Positions 19,857-29,324 of a DNA stretch of 64,000 nucleotides are shown here, in pieces; positions within the stretch are counted from its first letter, which is position 1; the number at the start of each line of letters is the position of its first letter. The DNA lies in the NCBI GenBank assembly GCA_001899855.1, contig MKWR01000023.1:57341-121340 (forward strand), given 5' to 3'. The notes below the pieces were generated by a model. The model was not told the origin of the DNA. It did not search any database and was given only the letters and a program-made list of their open reading frames with translations. The translations under genes were made by a program, and so were the position numbers. The DNA is from Lysobacterales bacterium 63-13. GTDB lineage: Bacteria > Pseudomonadota > Gammaproteobacteria > Xanthomonadales > Rhodanobacteraceae.

Positions 19857-20600
19857 CTACCACGGGTTGATCGACAATGCGTCGAGCACTTCACCGCTGT
19901 GTGCATCCAGCAGCATGGTCGAACTTGCCTGCCGGGCAACGATTGGCAGCCACACGACACTGTCGCTGTCACGGTGATGTTTGTCGAGCCACGCACTGAC
20001 GGCAACCTCGGCTGCGGGCGAGGAGTGCCTGAGACCATCAATCTTCTTGGCGTGAGCGAGCAGTCCGTTGGCTTCTTCTGCGTATGGCACGTAGTACTCG
20101 GGGAATTTCTCGATGTCCTTGCCAGCAAGGCCCGAGTTCATCAAGGCAAGGGATTTCTCGGGATCGGTGGGCAATCGTGCGGCAACGAGCCGAGGCCCCG
20201 TCCAGGATATGGAGCGGAACTCCGGCCTGCTGGCCTTGGCCAAATCGGCGGGCTCCAGTTCATTCGCCGCTACAACATTGAACCGGTCTATCGCCGCAAC
20301 GATGAACGCCGGGCGGGCCTGGACGATGACATGCATGCCATAGACCAAGGCTGCACTTTGCACGAGGCCGATCAAGTACAGGTCAAAGAGCATGCCTTTC
20401 TTGCCGGATTTGAACAGGATCAGCGTGAGCATGGGGCCAAGCACGAGATCGACGCCGAGCAGGACGAGGATCAGATGCTGGCCGCCGGCGGCATCGAAAT
20501 ACGGTTGCGGGAACCAGACCAGGAAGAGCAGGGCGAAGACCAGCAGGCCGACGGCAATGCTGATCGACAGGTGGATCGAGGCGGCTTTCCAGCGGGACAT
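19857..20600 (-). CDS. TfpX/TfpZ family type IV pilin accessory protein
   Basis: The 247-residue protein has a short N-terminal cytoplasmic stretch and three or four TM helices (about residues 10-30, 40-65, 75-95). A periplasmic domain follows with FRSISWTGPRLVAARLPTD and ends LLDAHSGEVLDAL. This is the pattern of the TfpX/TfpZ accessory proteins that promote assembly of particular pilin alleles in Pseudomonas. They are normally encoded next to pilA. Here the gene lies upstream of pilA rather than downstream. How it acts on the pilin is not known from sequence. Confidence 0.85.
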   Translation of the reverse strand: MSRWKAASIHLSISIAVGLLVFALLFLVWFPQPYFDAAGGQHLILVLLGVDLVLGPMLTLILFKSGKKGMLFDLYLIGLVQSAALVYGMHVIVQARPAFIVAAIDRFNVVAANELEPADLAKASRPEFRSISWTGPRLVAARLPTDPEKSLALMNSGLAGKDIEKFPEYYVPYAEEANGLLAHAKKIDGLRHSSPAAEVAVSAWLDKHHRDSDSVVWLPIVARQASSTMLLDAHSGEVLDALSINPW

Positions 20601-20911
20601 GACGAGGTGCGGTTGGTTGCGATGGCGGGAATTCTAACGTGACGAAAATGATCGATGAAATGCTTTGGCCCGTGCGCAAATCCTGTCGCGGGAAGGGCAT
20701 TCAGGTTTTATTCTTCCTATCCTGCGATGGCGGGGATGGCCTTGGTGCCTTCCGGTAAATTCAACCCAAGGCGTTGCTCGCGAGCGGACTTCCTGCAATG
20801 TGCAATGCCGCGCGCCTTGCATGGGGCGTGCACGAACCGGGTTTTGCCGCCGGCCAAAAAGAACGGGCCGCAATGCGGCCCGTTCTTTTTCTTTCCGATT
20901 ACACGTGACGA
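20601..20911. other. 311-bp intergenic region
   Basis: It contains the bidirectional terminator at 20,856-20,890 and otherwise no recognisable gene. It must also hold the promoter of the TfpX/TfpZ gene, which I could not place with confidence: no GG-N10-GC element is present on the right strand. Confidence 0.4.
20856..20890. terminator. Long perfect hairpin, bidirectional intrinsic terminator
   Basis: A 17-bp stem (AAAAAGAACGGGCCGCA against its complement) closes an AT dinucleotide and carries A/T runs at both feet. It lies 22 nt after the stop of the secreted Fn3 protein gene on the minus strand and can terminate in both directions. Confidence 0.9.
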
Positions 20912-23797
20912 CTACTGGCAGACATCAACCTTGAAGTTGTCGATGTACATGCCGGTTGGGGCGGTACCGCCGGTATTGGAATCGGTGACGGCGCGGAAGC
21001 GCACCTGTACCGACTGTCCTGCGTAGCCACCGAGATCGACGATCGATGCCTTGCCGCCGGCGGGTACCGGGTTGGGCTTGTGGCACCAGCCGCGTTCGCC
21101 GGCGTTGGCTTCACCTGCGGAAACGACGCCGTCATACGGGTCGGTGAACAGGCTGCTGTTGTCGACGTAGGTGAACGCGCCGGCACCGACCTTGATGCCG
21201 AGGGTGCCGTTGTCCCAGCAGCCGGTCGGTCCGTCAATCTCGAAGCTGTGGTAGGTGTCGAAGGTCAGGAACGCCGCCTGGGCACCCGCCGGAATCGAGA
21301 CCACAGGAGAAATGAGGCCGCGATCGCTGGTGGTGAGGTTGTTCGGAATACCGAAGACGGTGGTGCTCATGCCGGTGCCCGCATTGGGTGTCTGCTGGGT
21401 CCAGTTGGTTGCACCTGTGCCGTCCGTGGTCCAGCCCGCCGCCGGAATGGTCTGGAAATCGGTGCTGTAGACCGTTGAACGCGTGGTGCCGCCCGGGCAC
21501 TGGCCGATCAGGCCGGTGGTGAAGGCAAACGTGTTCGATACCGCACCGTTGCCGCAGTAGTTCTGCGGGGTGACGCGCCAGTAGTACTGGGTCGATTCGG
21601 CAAGGATCGCGCTGACCTTGTAGCTGGTCGTCGCCACCGTGGCCGTGGCCACGATGTTGCTGAAGCCGACGTCGGTGGCGATTTCCACCTTGTACTTGAG
21701 TGCGCCAGGCATCGCGCTCCAGCTCAAGGTCGGCAAGACGCTGACCTGGGTGGCGTTGTTGGCCGGGGCGAACAGCGTCGGTGCAGACGAGGTGCTCGAG
21801 GAGACGCCGAGTTCAAGCGCGATGCTGCGGTTCAGCGCACCACTCGTGCCGAGCACGCTGAAGGCGTACTCGCCGCTGGCCAGGGCTGCGCCGCCGGAAA
21901 GCGTGAGCGTGCTGGTGCCCGGTGCGTTGATCGGGTTGGCCGAGAACATGGCCGTGGTGGCAACCGGTGTGGTGACACCAGCAAGGGTGACCGGGCCGGT
22001 GAAGCCATTGAGGACACCAGCACGCAGGCCCCAGGTCGGATCGCTGGCGGTTGCGCCGCAAAGCTCGATCCGCTTCGGCGTCTCGCTGACCAACTGGTAG
22101 TCGGGCGTTCCGCAATCAGGGAAGGTGAACGAGCAGATGCGCGTGCTGAAATTGCGTGCCGAGGAAGTGGCGTAGTACTCGGTGGTGAAATAGAACGTGC
22201 ATTGATCGACCGGATCGACGCTCATCGACGAGTAGTCGCCCCAGCGTCCAGCCGAGTCGGTCTGTGCGCCATTGGCAATGCCGGCGCTGCAGGTCTGCTC
22301 GTCACGCATGACACCCGGCGGATCGGTTGCGCGTCGCGCCGTGTACTGAACTTGCGGGTTGAGTACGGCGCTGGATTTCGAGAAGCCGAGTCCGATGTTG
22401 CCGCTGCCGTCGATGGCGATGCCGCCCATCCAGCGATGGTCGCTGTCCGGGGCGTAGGTGCCTTCATCGAGCAGGGTCTTGGTCAGCACCGTCTTGGGCA
22501 CGACCACCTGCAGCGGGCTGCCCTCGTAGCCATCGCCGAAGATGCGATCGGTGACGCCGACCGGCTCAACGGCGGGTTTCAGGTTGAACTGCAGCCACTT
22601 GATGCCAGCCTGCAGGTTGCTGCCCTGGACGACATGGTTGATGACCAGCGAGATGCGCGTCGGCGCATCTTTCGAGAATGCGCGCGCCGTGGCGCGGTAC
22701 ATGGTGTTGGAGCCGAACGAGTCGAGGTAGTTGGCACCACCGGCAGGCGTCGGCACGCTGTCGAAGAACGGGAAGAACGGCGCCGAATCGACCGTGTTCG
22801 GCGCGGAAAGGGTCGAGTTGGCCGGTGTCGTCCAGTCCAGGCACATGTCCCAGAACTGGTAATTGCTGGCGGCGAAATCGAAATGGACGAAGGTCGGGCA
22901 GCTGCCGCCGGGAGCCTCGTTCGGGCCGGTCAGGTGGATGGCCTGCAAGCCGTAGGCATCAAAGCCGCCGAAGCGAACCATGGCCGCGGTGGGATCGCCG
23001 ACCAGCATCTTGTCGCGCTCCATGGCGATCATCGCTGCGCCCTGGAAAGTCTGCGGCGAACCGCCAAACTCATGCGTCGTCAGCAGGTAGGCGTTCTGCC
23101 GATGATTTTCCTCGGTCCAGATGCCCATGTGCGGGTAGTCGCCGAAATTCGGCCAGTTGAACTCGTAGCGGTAGTAGGCACCGAGCGGATCGGAAGTGAC
23201 CGATACCGCCACGCATTGTGCAAACGGTGCCGAGGTCACGAACTGGCTCATCACCCAGCGCTTGGCTTGTGCATCCCAGACGGCCAGCGGATCACCGGAG
23301 TTTGTCGTCTGGCACTTGCCGCCGAAGCCGGCGAACAGCGAGTTGCCGGCCAAGGGTGCCTGCACGACGGCACCGGTGTTCTTGTTGTACACGGCCCACT
23401 TGAGATTGACCCACTGCACGAAGTGCTGGTCGCTGACGTCGCCATTGGTGTCCGGCGGAATGCAGCTACCGCAGGCGGTCGGATTGCCGATGCCGTCGAA
23501 GCTGACGCCCAGCGCCGGGGCTGGCGTACCGGTCGGCGCATTCTGCATGCGCGAATAGTCGGGCACCTGCCAGACATTCACCCGCGTGATCGGCTTGATG
23601 AAGATGTTGGGGATGTAGCCGTCCTCGCTTTCCGGAACGGTCGGTGTCTGCGGCAGGTTGCGGATGATGTCGCGCATCGGCGGCGAGACATCGAATCGCT
23701 CGGCATGCATGACCTTGGGAGCGGTGGAAGCCGCGTTGGCCCCGGACGCGAGAAGAATCGCCGTCCCCAGGGTGATCAATCGAACTCGCATACGCAT
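20912..23797 (-). CDS. Large secreted protein with Fn3-like and jelly-roll C-terminal domains
   Basis: The 961-residue product starts at 23,797, where AGGAA sits 7 nt before the ATG. A Sec signal (LITLGTAILLASGANAA) is followed by a roughly 400-residue N-terminal domain with conserved Cys and Trp (ACGSCIPPDTNGDV, WVMSQFVTSAPFAQC). Near residue 440 is TDRIFGDGYEG, a form of the IFxDGFE motif shared with two other exported proteins here. An Fn3-like domain follows (PTLSWSAMPGALKYKVEIA) and a C-terminal jelly-roll-like domain (FLTFDTYHSFE to MYIDNFKVDVC). No protease or glycosidase site was recognised. The protein is probably extracellular or surface bound. Confidence 0.75.
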   Translation of the reverse strand: MRMRVRLITLGTAILLASGANAASTAPKVMHAERFDVSPPMRDIIRNLPQTPTVPESEDGYIPNIFIKPITRVNVWQVPDYSRMQNAPTGTPAPALGVSFDGIGNPTACGSCIPPDTNGDVSDQHFVQWVNLKWAVYNKNTGAVVQAPLAGNSLFAGFGGKCQTTNSGDPLAVWDAQAKRWVMSQFVTSAPFAQCVAVSVTSDPLGAYYRYEFNWPNFGDYPHMGIWTEENHRQNAYLLTTHEFGGSPQTFQGAAMIAMERDKMLVGDPTAAMVRFGGFDAYGLQAIHLTGPNEAPGGSCPTFVHFDFAASNYQFWDMCLDWTTPANSTLSAPNTVDSAPFFPFFDSVPTPAGGANYLDSFGSNTMYRATARAFSKDAPTRISLVINHVVQGSNLQAGIKWLQFNLKPAVEPVGVTDRIFGDGYEGSPLQVVVPKTVLTKTLLDEGTYAPDSDHRWMGGIAIDGSGNIGLGFSKSSAVLNPQVQYTARRATDPPGVMRDEQTCSAGIANGAQTDSAGRWGDYSSMSVDPVDQCTFYFTTEYYATSSARNFSTRICSFTFPDCGTPDYQLVSETPKRIELCGATASDPTWGLRAGVLNGFTGPVTLAGVTTPVATTAMFSANPINAPGTSTLTLSGGAALASGEYAFSVLGTSGALNRSIALELGVSSSTSSAPTLFAPANNATQVSVLPTLSWSAMPGALKYKVEIATDVGFSNIVATATVATTSYKVSAILAESTQYYWRVTPQNYCGNGAVSNTFAFTTGLIGQCPGGTTRSTVYSTDFQTIPAAGWTTDGTGATNWTQQTPNAGTGMSTTVFGIPNNLTTSDRGLISPVVSIPAGAQAAFLTFDTYHSFEIDGPTGCWDNGTLGIKVGAGAFTYVDNSSLFTDPYDGVVSAGEANAGERGWCHKPNPVPAGGKASIVDLGGYAGQSVQVRFRAVTDSNTGGTAPTGMYIDNFKVDVCQ

Positions 23798-23887
23798 GTG
23801 TCGGTTCCTCTTCAAATCGACGGTATCTGGTTGTCTGGCAACGGGAGGTTGCAACCTCCGCCCGCGGCGCGTGGTCGATCGTCCTGA

Positions 23888-24925
23888 TCAGTTGCTGGGT
23901 GTTTCGGGTGCAGCGTTGAATCGTTCGGTGTCGTGCAGCCTGGCTTCAAGGAATTGACGCGCTGCGGGATCGGCACCTGCATCCCCCAGCACTTCCTCGT
24001 AGGCCGCCTTGGCGCGACCTCGATACATCGATTCGATCAAGCCGGACGCGCGCTCCAGATACAGCCTTTGCGGGCTGCGAAGCCAGCGCGTCAGTGATGC
24101 GAATGGAACGTGGACTCCCCGGTCACTGGCCTCGTCGAAGGCCAGAAGTACCAGTCCTGCCGGACCCCTGGTCTCGGAAGGGTATCCGTCCACAGGCGTA
24201 ATTTCCAGCACCTTGTTGATGGCCTCGGCAGCCCATGGACCAAAATCATCCGGTCGATCGGCAGCGGCGGTGATCAGCAGCGAGCGCGTGGTCGGGTTGG
24301 TCTTGTCGCTCAAGGCGGCGCGCTGCAGGATGGCCCTGTCGGCGGCATCGAGCTTGCCGCTCATACTGGCATCGAGCGCGAACTGGGCTGCGGCCAGGCG
24401 TTGCAGGGCGGCATCATCCGTGGCAAATGTCTGCAGCAGGAGTCGGCGCAAGGCGCGCGATTCACGGCCGCGTTCGCTGGCGGCCCGGTCGAGAATCCGG
24501 CGCAGTTCGGGCGAATCGCGGAAAACCGCCGGGTCGAGGCCGCTGCTGGATATGACATTGGTGGCCTTGCGCGGCGGGGTGATGCCGGCCGGGTATTGGC
24601 GATCGTTCTGGAAGGTCGTGTAACCGACGATGTAGCGCTTTTGGAGCCGCGCATCCTCCAGCGCATTGCTGGTGACGGCGGCATCAACCAGTTCCGGCAC
24701 GTCCTTGTGCGTGCCAAAGACTTTTTCACGCTTGAAGACGAGGCGCCCGGCCGGGTTGATTTCCACCAGGGTGCCCATGACCAGGCGCGACTCGGGGGCA
24801 AACAGCAGTTCCAGGGGCGGCACCGCCGGGCCTGCCCAGGCGGATGTGCCGAGGGCGAGAATCGTGGTGATCGCAAGAAACTTGAACAGGCGGGCGATCG
24901 CCCGGCTGGATTGGCGGTTGTGCAT
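23888..24925 (-). CDS. Exported protein of unknown function
   Basis: The 345-residue protein has a Sec signal (LFKFLAITTILALGTSAWA, cut near residue 31). The mature part begins with a beta-rich stretch (RLVMGTLVEINPAGRLVFKREKVFG) and continues as an alpha-helical, alanine- and arginine-rich domain that could be HEAT- or TPR-like. I do not recognise the family. The gene sits 90 bp upstream of the large secreted protein gene on the same strand, so the two may be co-transcribed. Confidence 0.65.
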   Translation of the reverse strand: MHNRQSSRAIARLFKFLAITTILALGTSAWAGPAVPPLELLFAPESRLVMGTLVEINPAGRLVFKREKVFGTHKDVPELVDAAVTSNALEDARLQKRYIVGYTTFQNDRQYPAGITPPRKATNVISSSGLDPAVFRDSPELRRILDRAASERGRESRALRRLLLQTFATDDAALQRLAAAQFALDASMSGKLDAADRAILQRAALSDKTNPTTRSLLITAAADRPDDFGPWAAEAINKVLEITPVDGYPSETRGPAGLVLLAFDEASDRGVHVPFASLTRWLRSPQRLYLERASGLIESMYRGRAKAAYEEVLGDAGADPAARQFLEARLHDTERFNAAPETPSN

Positions 24926-25112
24926 GGGGAATTCCGGAATCGATCAAGGGCGGCAGCTGCCGTCTGGCACCACCATGACCGCAAAGCCTAGAGCATGATC
25001 CGGCGCGAGGGAACCGGCCTCATGTCTCGGTCGATTTCCTGCATCGATCGCCACGCCTTGCAACGTGCGTCATGCAATTCGTCGTGGCGAAGGCTGATGA
25101 CCGGCGCGGGAT

Positions 25113-26939
25113 TCAGGAGGCGCTTGCCTGCGTGGTTTGCGGATCCGCCTCGGCGAGCATGCTGAGGGCATGGGCGAAATCCTCGGCGTAACGCAGCGTG
25201 GTGCCGTCGGCGACCACGCCCATGTCGGAAAGGATGCGTGCCGGTTGCGGCTGCAGGCCGGTGAAGATCAGGGCAATGCCATCGCGGCGGCAGCGCGCGA
25301 CGAGGTTGCCGATGGCGGTGGCACCGGAGGCGTCGATCATCGGCACCTGGCGCAGCCGCAGGATGAACACACGCGGCGGACGGCCAAAGGCGCGCAGGAC
25401 ATCGTCGATGCGATTGGCCACGGCAAAGAAAAGCGGGCCGGAGACGCGGTAGGCCTCGACGCCTTCGGGCAGGGAAGGGCGCTGGTCGGTGCGTGGTGCA
25501 GTATTGAAATCGTCCACATCGCGTTCGACCAGGTCGACATGCGATTCGAGGGCGACGATCTCGCTCATGCGGTACATGAAGAGGAAGGCCGCCAGCACCA
25601 CGCCGACTTCCACGGCCACGGTCAGGTCGACCGTCACGGTGAGGATGAACGTCACGATCAGCACCATGCGATCACCAACCGGCGAGCGCATCAACTGGCG
25701 GATGCGTTCGATCTCGCTCATGTTCCAGGCGACGATGAGCAGCAACGCCGCCATTGCCGGCAACGGCACCTGATTGGCCAGCGGCGCGGCGATGACGACG
25801 AAGATGAGGATGAACACCGCGTGCGCCATGCCGGCAATGGGCGAGCGTGCACCTGCGCGCACATTGGTCGCCGTGCGCACGATCGCGCCAGTGGCAGGCA
25901 ATCCGCCAATCAGGGCCGAGGCGCCATTGGCCACGCCCTGGGCGACCAGTTCGCAATTGGAGCGATGGCGGCCATCGATCATGCCGTCGGAAACAACTGC
26001 CGAGAGCAGCGATTCGACACCGCCGAGGAAGGCGATGGTGAAGGCGCTCGGCAGCAGCTCGCGCATGCGGGCGAGGTCGAACGTGGGCAGGTGCGGCAGC
26101 GGGAACTCGCGCGGGATCGGGCCGAAGTGCGAAACAATGGTTTCCACCGGCAGCTTGAGCAGCAGTGTGGCGAGCGTGGCCAGCACCACGGCAATCAGGA
26201 ATGCCGGCCATTTCGGCCGGTAGCGACGCAAGGCGATGAGCAAGGCGAGCGTGCAGAGGGCAAGTCCGGCGGCGGCCGGATTGATGCTGTCGAAATGGGC
26301 GAAATACGTCTCCCAGCGGGCGAAGAACTCGGCCGGCAGGGTGGCAATGTCGAGGCCGAAAAGGTCCTTGATCTGGCTGCTGAAAATGCTCACGCCAATG
26401 CCGGCGGTGAAGCCGGTGATGACCGGTTGCGGCATGTAGCGGACCATCGTGCCAAGGCGCATCAGGCCAGCCAGGATGAGCATGACGGCGGCCATCAAGG
26501 TGGCCATGACCAGGCCATCGTAACCGTAGGTGGCGATGACGCCGAAGACGACTGGAATGAAAGCGGCGGTTGGTCCGCCAATCTGCACGCGCGAACCACC
26601 GAGCAGCGAAATCAGGAACCCGGCGATGATTGCCGTATGCAAACCGACGGCCGGCGACGCGCCGGAGGCGATGGCCAGTGCCATGGACAAGGGCAGGGCG
26701 ACAATCGAAACGGTCAGGCCGGCGATCAGGTCGCTGCGCAAGTCATCCAGCCCGTAACCCTGGCGCAGGGTCGTGACCAGCTTGGGCACATAGAGGTGCC
26801 ACACGGGGACTTGCTTGGGCACGCCGGGGGTCCGCGACAAAAGGAGCGCAATTATGCCAGTGCCGAGGGCATGCTGGAAAATCCTTTTGCACATGCGTGC
26901 GGATTTGTCGCCTTGTTGCGGCCGCCGGCTGCGCGGCAT
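25113..26939 (-). CDS. SulP family anion transporter with STAS domain
   Basis: The 608-residue protein has the SLC26/SulP core: DLIAGLTVSIVALPLSMALA, GPTAAFIPVVFG and GFTAGIGVSIFSSQ among 11-14 membrane segments, then a cytoplasmic STAS domain (RVFILRLRQVPMIDASGATA). Substrates in the family include sulfate, bicarbonate and dicarboxylates; the sequence does not choose between them. I start it at 26,939, with AAGGA 6 nt upstream; a much longer open frame upstream overlaps divergent genes and is not coding. It is divergent from the phosphodiesterase-kinase pair. Confidence 0.92.
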   Translation of the reverse strand: MPRSRRPQQGDKSARMCKRIFQHALGTGIIALLLSRTPGVPKQVPVWHLYVPKLVTTLRQGYGLDDLRSDLIAGLTVSIVALPLSMALAIASGASPAVGLHTAIIAGFLISLLGGSRVQIGGPTAAFIPVVFGVIATYGYDGLVMATLMAAVMLILAGLMRLGTMVRYMPQPVITGFTAGIGVSIFSSQIKDLFGLDIATLPAEFFARWETYFAHFDSINPAAAGLALCTLALLIALRRYRPKWPAFLIAVVLATLATLLLKLPVETIVSHFGPIPREFPLPHLPTFDLARMRELLPSAFTIAFLGGVESLLSAVVSDGMIDGRHRSNCELVAQGVANGASALIGGLPATGAIVRTATNVRAGARSPIAGMAHAVFILIFVVIAAPLANQVPLPAMAALLLIVAWNMSEIERIRQLMRSPVGDRMVLIVTFILTVTVDLTVAVEVGVVLAAFLFMYRMSEIVALESHVDLVERDVDDFNTAPRTDQRPSLPEGVEAYRVSGPLFFAVANRIDDVLRAFGRPPRVFILRLRQVPMIDASGATAIGNLVARCRRDGIALIFTGLQPQPARILSDMGVVADGTTLRYAEDFAHALSMLAEADPQTTQASAS

Positions 26940-27071
26940 GGGCGATCCTTGCCTCAAGAAGGACAGTAGGTCCATCTGCGTCAGCGCGCCGCGATCTGCA
27001 CGCAGACAGGTATCGTGACGGTTGCGCCACTTGATCAGCGTTGCCTTAACATGGATCGAAAGAGGTGCTGC

Positions 27072-27812
27072 ATGCGTATCGGATTGCTGGCGGATCTGCA
27101 CGCCAATCGCGAAGCGGTCGAGGCCTGCGTCGAGGCACTGCAGGCGCTTGCCTGTCGGCGCTGGGTCGTCCTCGGCGACCTGGTCGGCTACGGCGCGGAT
27201 CCCGCCTGGGTTGTCGACTGGGCGGGCGAGCAGGTTGCGGCTGGCGCCATCGCCGTGCTCGGCAACCATGATCAGGCGGTCATCGCCGGGGATCTGCTCT
27301 CGATGAGCCCCGCGATCGGCGCGGCCACCGCCTGGACGCGCTCGGAGCTCGACGCGGGACAACTCGAATTCCTGCGCGCGCTGCCTTTGCAGGTCGTCGA
27401 CGAGGACCGCCTCTATGTGCACGCGAATGCCTGGGCGCCAGGCGAATGGGCGTATGTCTCCAATCGCCTGGCGGCGGCCCGCAGCCTGCTCGCCACGCCG
27501 GCGTGGCTGACTTTTTGTGGACATGTGCACGAACCGGCGCTGTACCACCTGCAGGCCGGAGCGGCCAGTCATTTCGCGCCGACCGGCGGTGTCGCCATCC
27601 CGCTGTCCTCGCAACGGCACTGGCTGGCGATTCCCGGTTCGTGTGGCCAGCCGCGCGACGGCAATCCGGCGGCCGCCTGCGCCTGGTTCGATACCGACAG
27701 CCGCCAGCTTGGATTCCTGCGCGTGCCCTATGACCATGAACTGAGTGCGCAGAAGATCCGCGCGGCTGGCCTGCCGCCGGTGTTCGCGCAACGCCTGGGC
27801 GAGGGACGCTGA
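27072..27812 (+). CDS. Metallophosphoesterase (YfcE/MJ0936-like)
   Basis: The 246-residue phosphodiesterase has the calcineurin-like metal sites in order: LADLHAN near the start (DxH), LGDLVGYG (GD), LGNHD (GNHD), VHAN and CGHVHEP (GHxH). The fold suits small phosphodiester or phosphoprotein substrates. AGAGG lies just upstream of the ATG. The next gene, a protein kinase fusion, starts 2 nt after the stop, so a kinase and a possible phosphatase are co-expressed. The partnership is an inference. Confidence 0.88.
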   Translation: MRIGLLADLHANREAVEACVEALQALACRRWVVLGDLVGYGADPAWVVDWAGEQVAAGAIAVLGNHDQAVIAGDLLSMSPAIGAATAWTRSELDAGQLEFLRALPLQVVDEDRLYVHANAWAPGEWAYVSNRLAAARSLLATPAWLTFCGHVHEPALYHLQAGAASHFAPTGGVAIPLSSQRHWLAIPGSCGQPRDGNPAAACAWFDTDSRQLGFLRVPYDHELSAQKIRAAGLPPVFAQRLGEGR

Positions 27813-27813
27813 G

Positions 27814-29262
27814 ATGCCCGTGAAACTGCAAGCCGGCCTCAGGATCGGCGAATTCAGCCTGGTCGAGTTGCTGCATGAGGGAGGCATGTCGCGACTGTGG
27901 GGCGTCAGCCATGCGCAGATCGACGTGCCGCTGCTGATGAAACTGCCGCGCATCGACTATGGCGAAACGGTTTCGCAGGTGGTCAGTTTCGAAGTGGAAC
28001 GCATGCTCATGCCGCTGCTCGGCGGCGCGCATGTGCCACGTTTCTTCGCCAGCGGCGAGTTCGAGGATCAGCCATGGCTGGTCATGCAGCGGCTGCACGG
28101 CGAGACCCTCGAGACCCTGCTCGGCAGCACGCCGCTGGCCCCGCTGCGCGTCGCCCGACTCGGTGCGCTGGCGGCGCTGGCGCTGGACGACCTGCATCGG
28201 CAACGGGTCGTCCATCTCGATGTGAAACCGGGCAACCTGCTGCTGCATGTCGATCCGCTGAACCAGCAGGAGCGCATCGTCCTGCTTGATTTCGGCCTGT
28301 CGCACCATGCCGACCTGCCCGACCTGCTTGCCGAGCAATTCAACGTGCCGATGGGCACTGCAGCCTATATCGCGCCCGAGCAGGTGCTGGGCGTGCGCAA
28401 CGATCCGCGCAGCGATCTTTTCGCACTGGGCGTCACCCTCTATCAACTGGCCACCGGAAAATTGCCTTTTGGCACGCCGATCAGCAACAACGGCATGAAG
28501 CGGCGTCTCTACCAGGAGCCGGCGGCACCGCGCAGCCTCAATCCGCAGTTGCCGCGCTGGCTGCAGGAAATCATCCTGCGCTGCCTCGAGGTCGATCCGA
28601 ACCTGCGCCATCCGACTGCGGCACAACTTGCCTTCGACCTGATGCACCCGGAACAGGTCGCACTGACCGCACGTGCCGATCTTCGCCAGGGCGGTCGCCT
28701 GATGGCCTTTCGCCGTTGGCTGCTCACCCTTGGCAGTCGCGTCGAAGCAGATGAGCACAAGGCGCTACCCGTCTCGCGTGCACCGCTGATCATGGTCGCG
28801 ATCGACTTGAAGCAATCCAACCCGGCGCTGGACGAGGCCTTGCGCGAAATGACCCGGCGCGCCATGCAGACGGCCACCGATGCGCGGCTTGCCTGCGTCA
28901 CCGTGTTGCGTGTTGCGCGCATCGGCATCGAGCCAAACCTCGATGCCGAAGGCCGCAGCCGCCACGTCAAGCGCCTCGTTGCCCTGCGTCACTGGGCGCG
29001 TTCGCTGGATCTGGCGGAGCGACGCATCACCTATCACGTGCTCGAAGGAACCGAGGCGGCCGATGCCTTGATCGACTATGCGCGCAGCAACGCGATCGAC
29101 CATCTGCTGATGGGCGCGCGCGGCGTCACCGGTGTGCGGCGCATGCTGGGCAGCGTGTCCTCGCGCGTGGTTGCCGAGGCGAACTGCACGGTGACCGTGG
29201 TCAGGGCGCACGCCCTGGCACCCGCCGAACCGGATGCGGGCGAGTCGACGCCGGTGCCCTGA
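27814..29262 (+). CDS. Ser/Thr protein kinase fused to a universal stress protein (UspA) domain
   Basis: The 482-residue protein has a Hanks-type kinase domain at about 10-290 and a UspA domain at about 325-470. Kinase features: Lys43 (LLMKLP), catalytic loop HLDVKPGN with Asp136, Lys138 and Asn141, DFG at 159-161 and APE at 187-189. The usual Arg of HRD is Leu, so this is a non-RD kinase and may not need activation-loop phosphorylation. The Usp part ends with MGARGVTG-x8-GSVS, the ATP-binding type signature. No TM helix is seen. It is translationally linked to the phosphoesterase and faces a SulP transporter. Confidence 0.9.
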   Translation: MPVKLQAGLRIGEFSLVELLHEGGMSRLWGVSHAQIDVPLLMKLPRIDYGETVSQVVSFEVERMLMPLLGGAHVPRFFASGEFEDQPWLVMQRLHGETLETLLGSTPLAPLRVARLGALAALALDDLHRQRVVHLDVKPGNLLLHVDPLNQQERIVLLDFGLSHHADLPDLLAEQFNVPMGTAAYIAPEQVLGVRNDPRSDLFALGVTLYQLATGKLPFGTPISNNGMKRRLYQEPAAPRSLNPQLPRWLQEIILRCLEVDPNLRHPTAAQLAFDLMHPEQVALTARADLRQGGRLMAFRRWLLTLGSRVEADEHKALPVSRAPLIMVAIDLKQSNPALDEALREMTRRAMQTATDARLACVTVLRVARIGIEPNLDAEGRSRHVKRLVALRHWARSLDLAERRITYHVLEGTEAADALIDYARSNAIDHLLMGARGVTGVRRMLGSVSSRVVAEANCTVTVVRAHALAPAEPDAGESTPVP

Positions 29263-29277
29263 AGCCGGCGCAAACAA

Positions 29278-29302
29278 GAAGGCCGCGAAATTCGCGGCCT
29301 TC
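29278..29302. terminator. Hairpin between convergent kinase and tsf genes
   Basis: A 12-bp perfect inverted repeat, GAAGGCCGCGAA and its complement, separated by one A, lies between the kinase stop and the tsf stop. It has no long T-run but is well placed to end transcription from both sides. Confidence 0.65.
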
Positions 29303-29324
29303 CCAGTGTTGCTGAAGTCCCGAC

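Noticed and set aside
22202..23887. 561-codon plus-strand open frame
   Set aside because: It is antisense to the secreted Fn3 protein, which has a signal peptide, ribosome site and domain structure on the minus strand.
25113..27953. 946-codon open frame on the minus strand
   Set aside because: Only the part from 26,939 downstream encodes the SulP transporter. The first 338 codons are antisense to the phosphodiesterase and kinase start and show no protein-like pattern.
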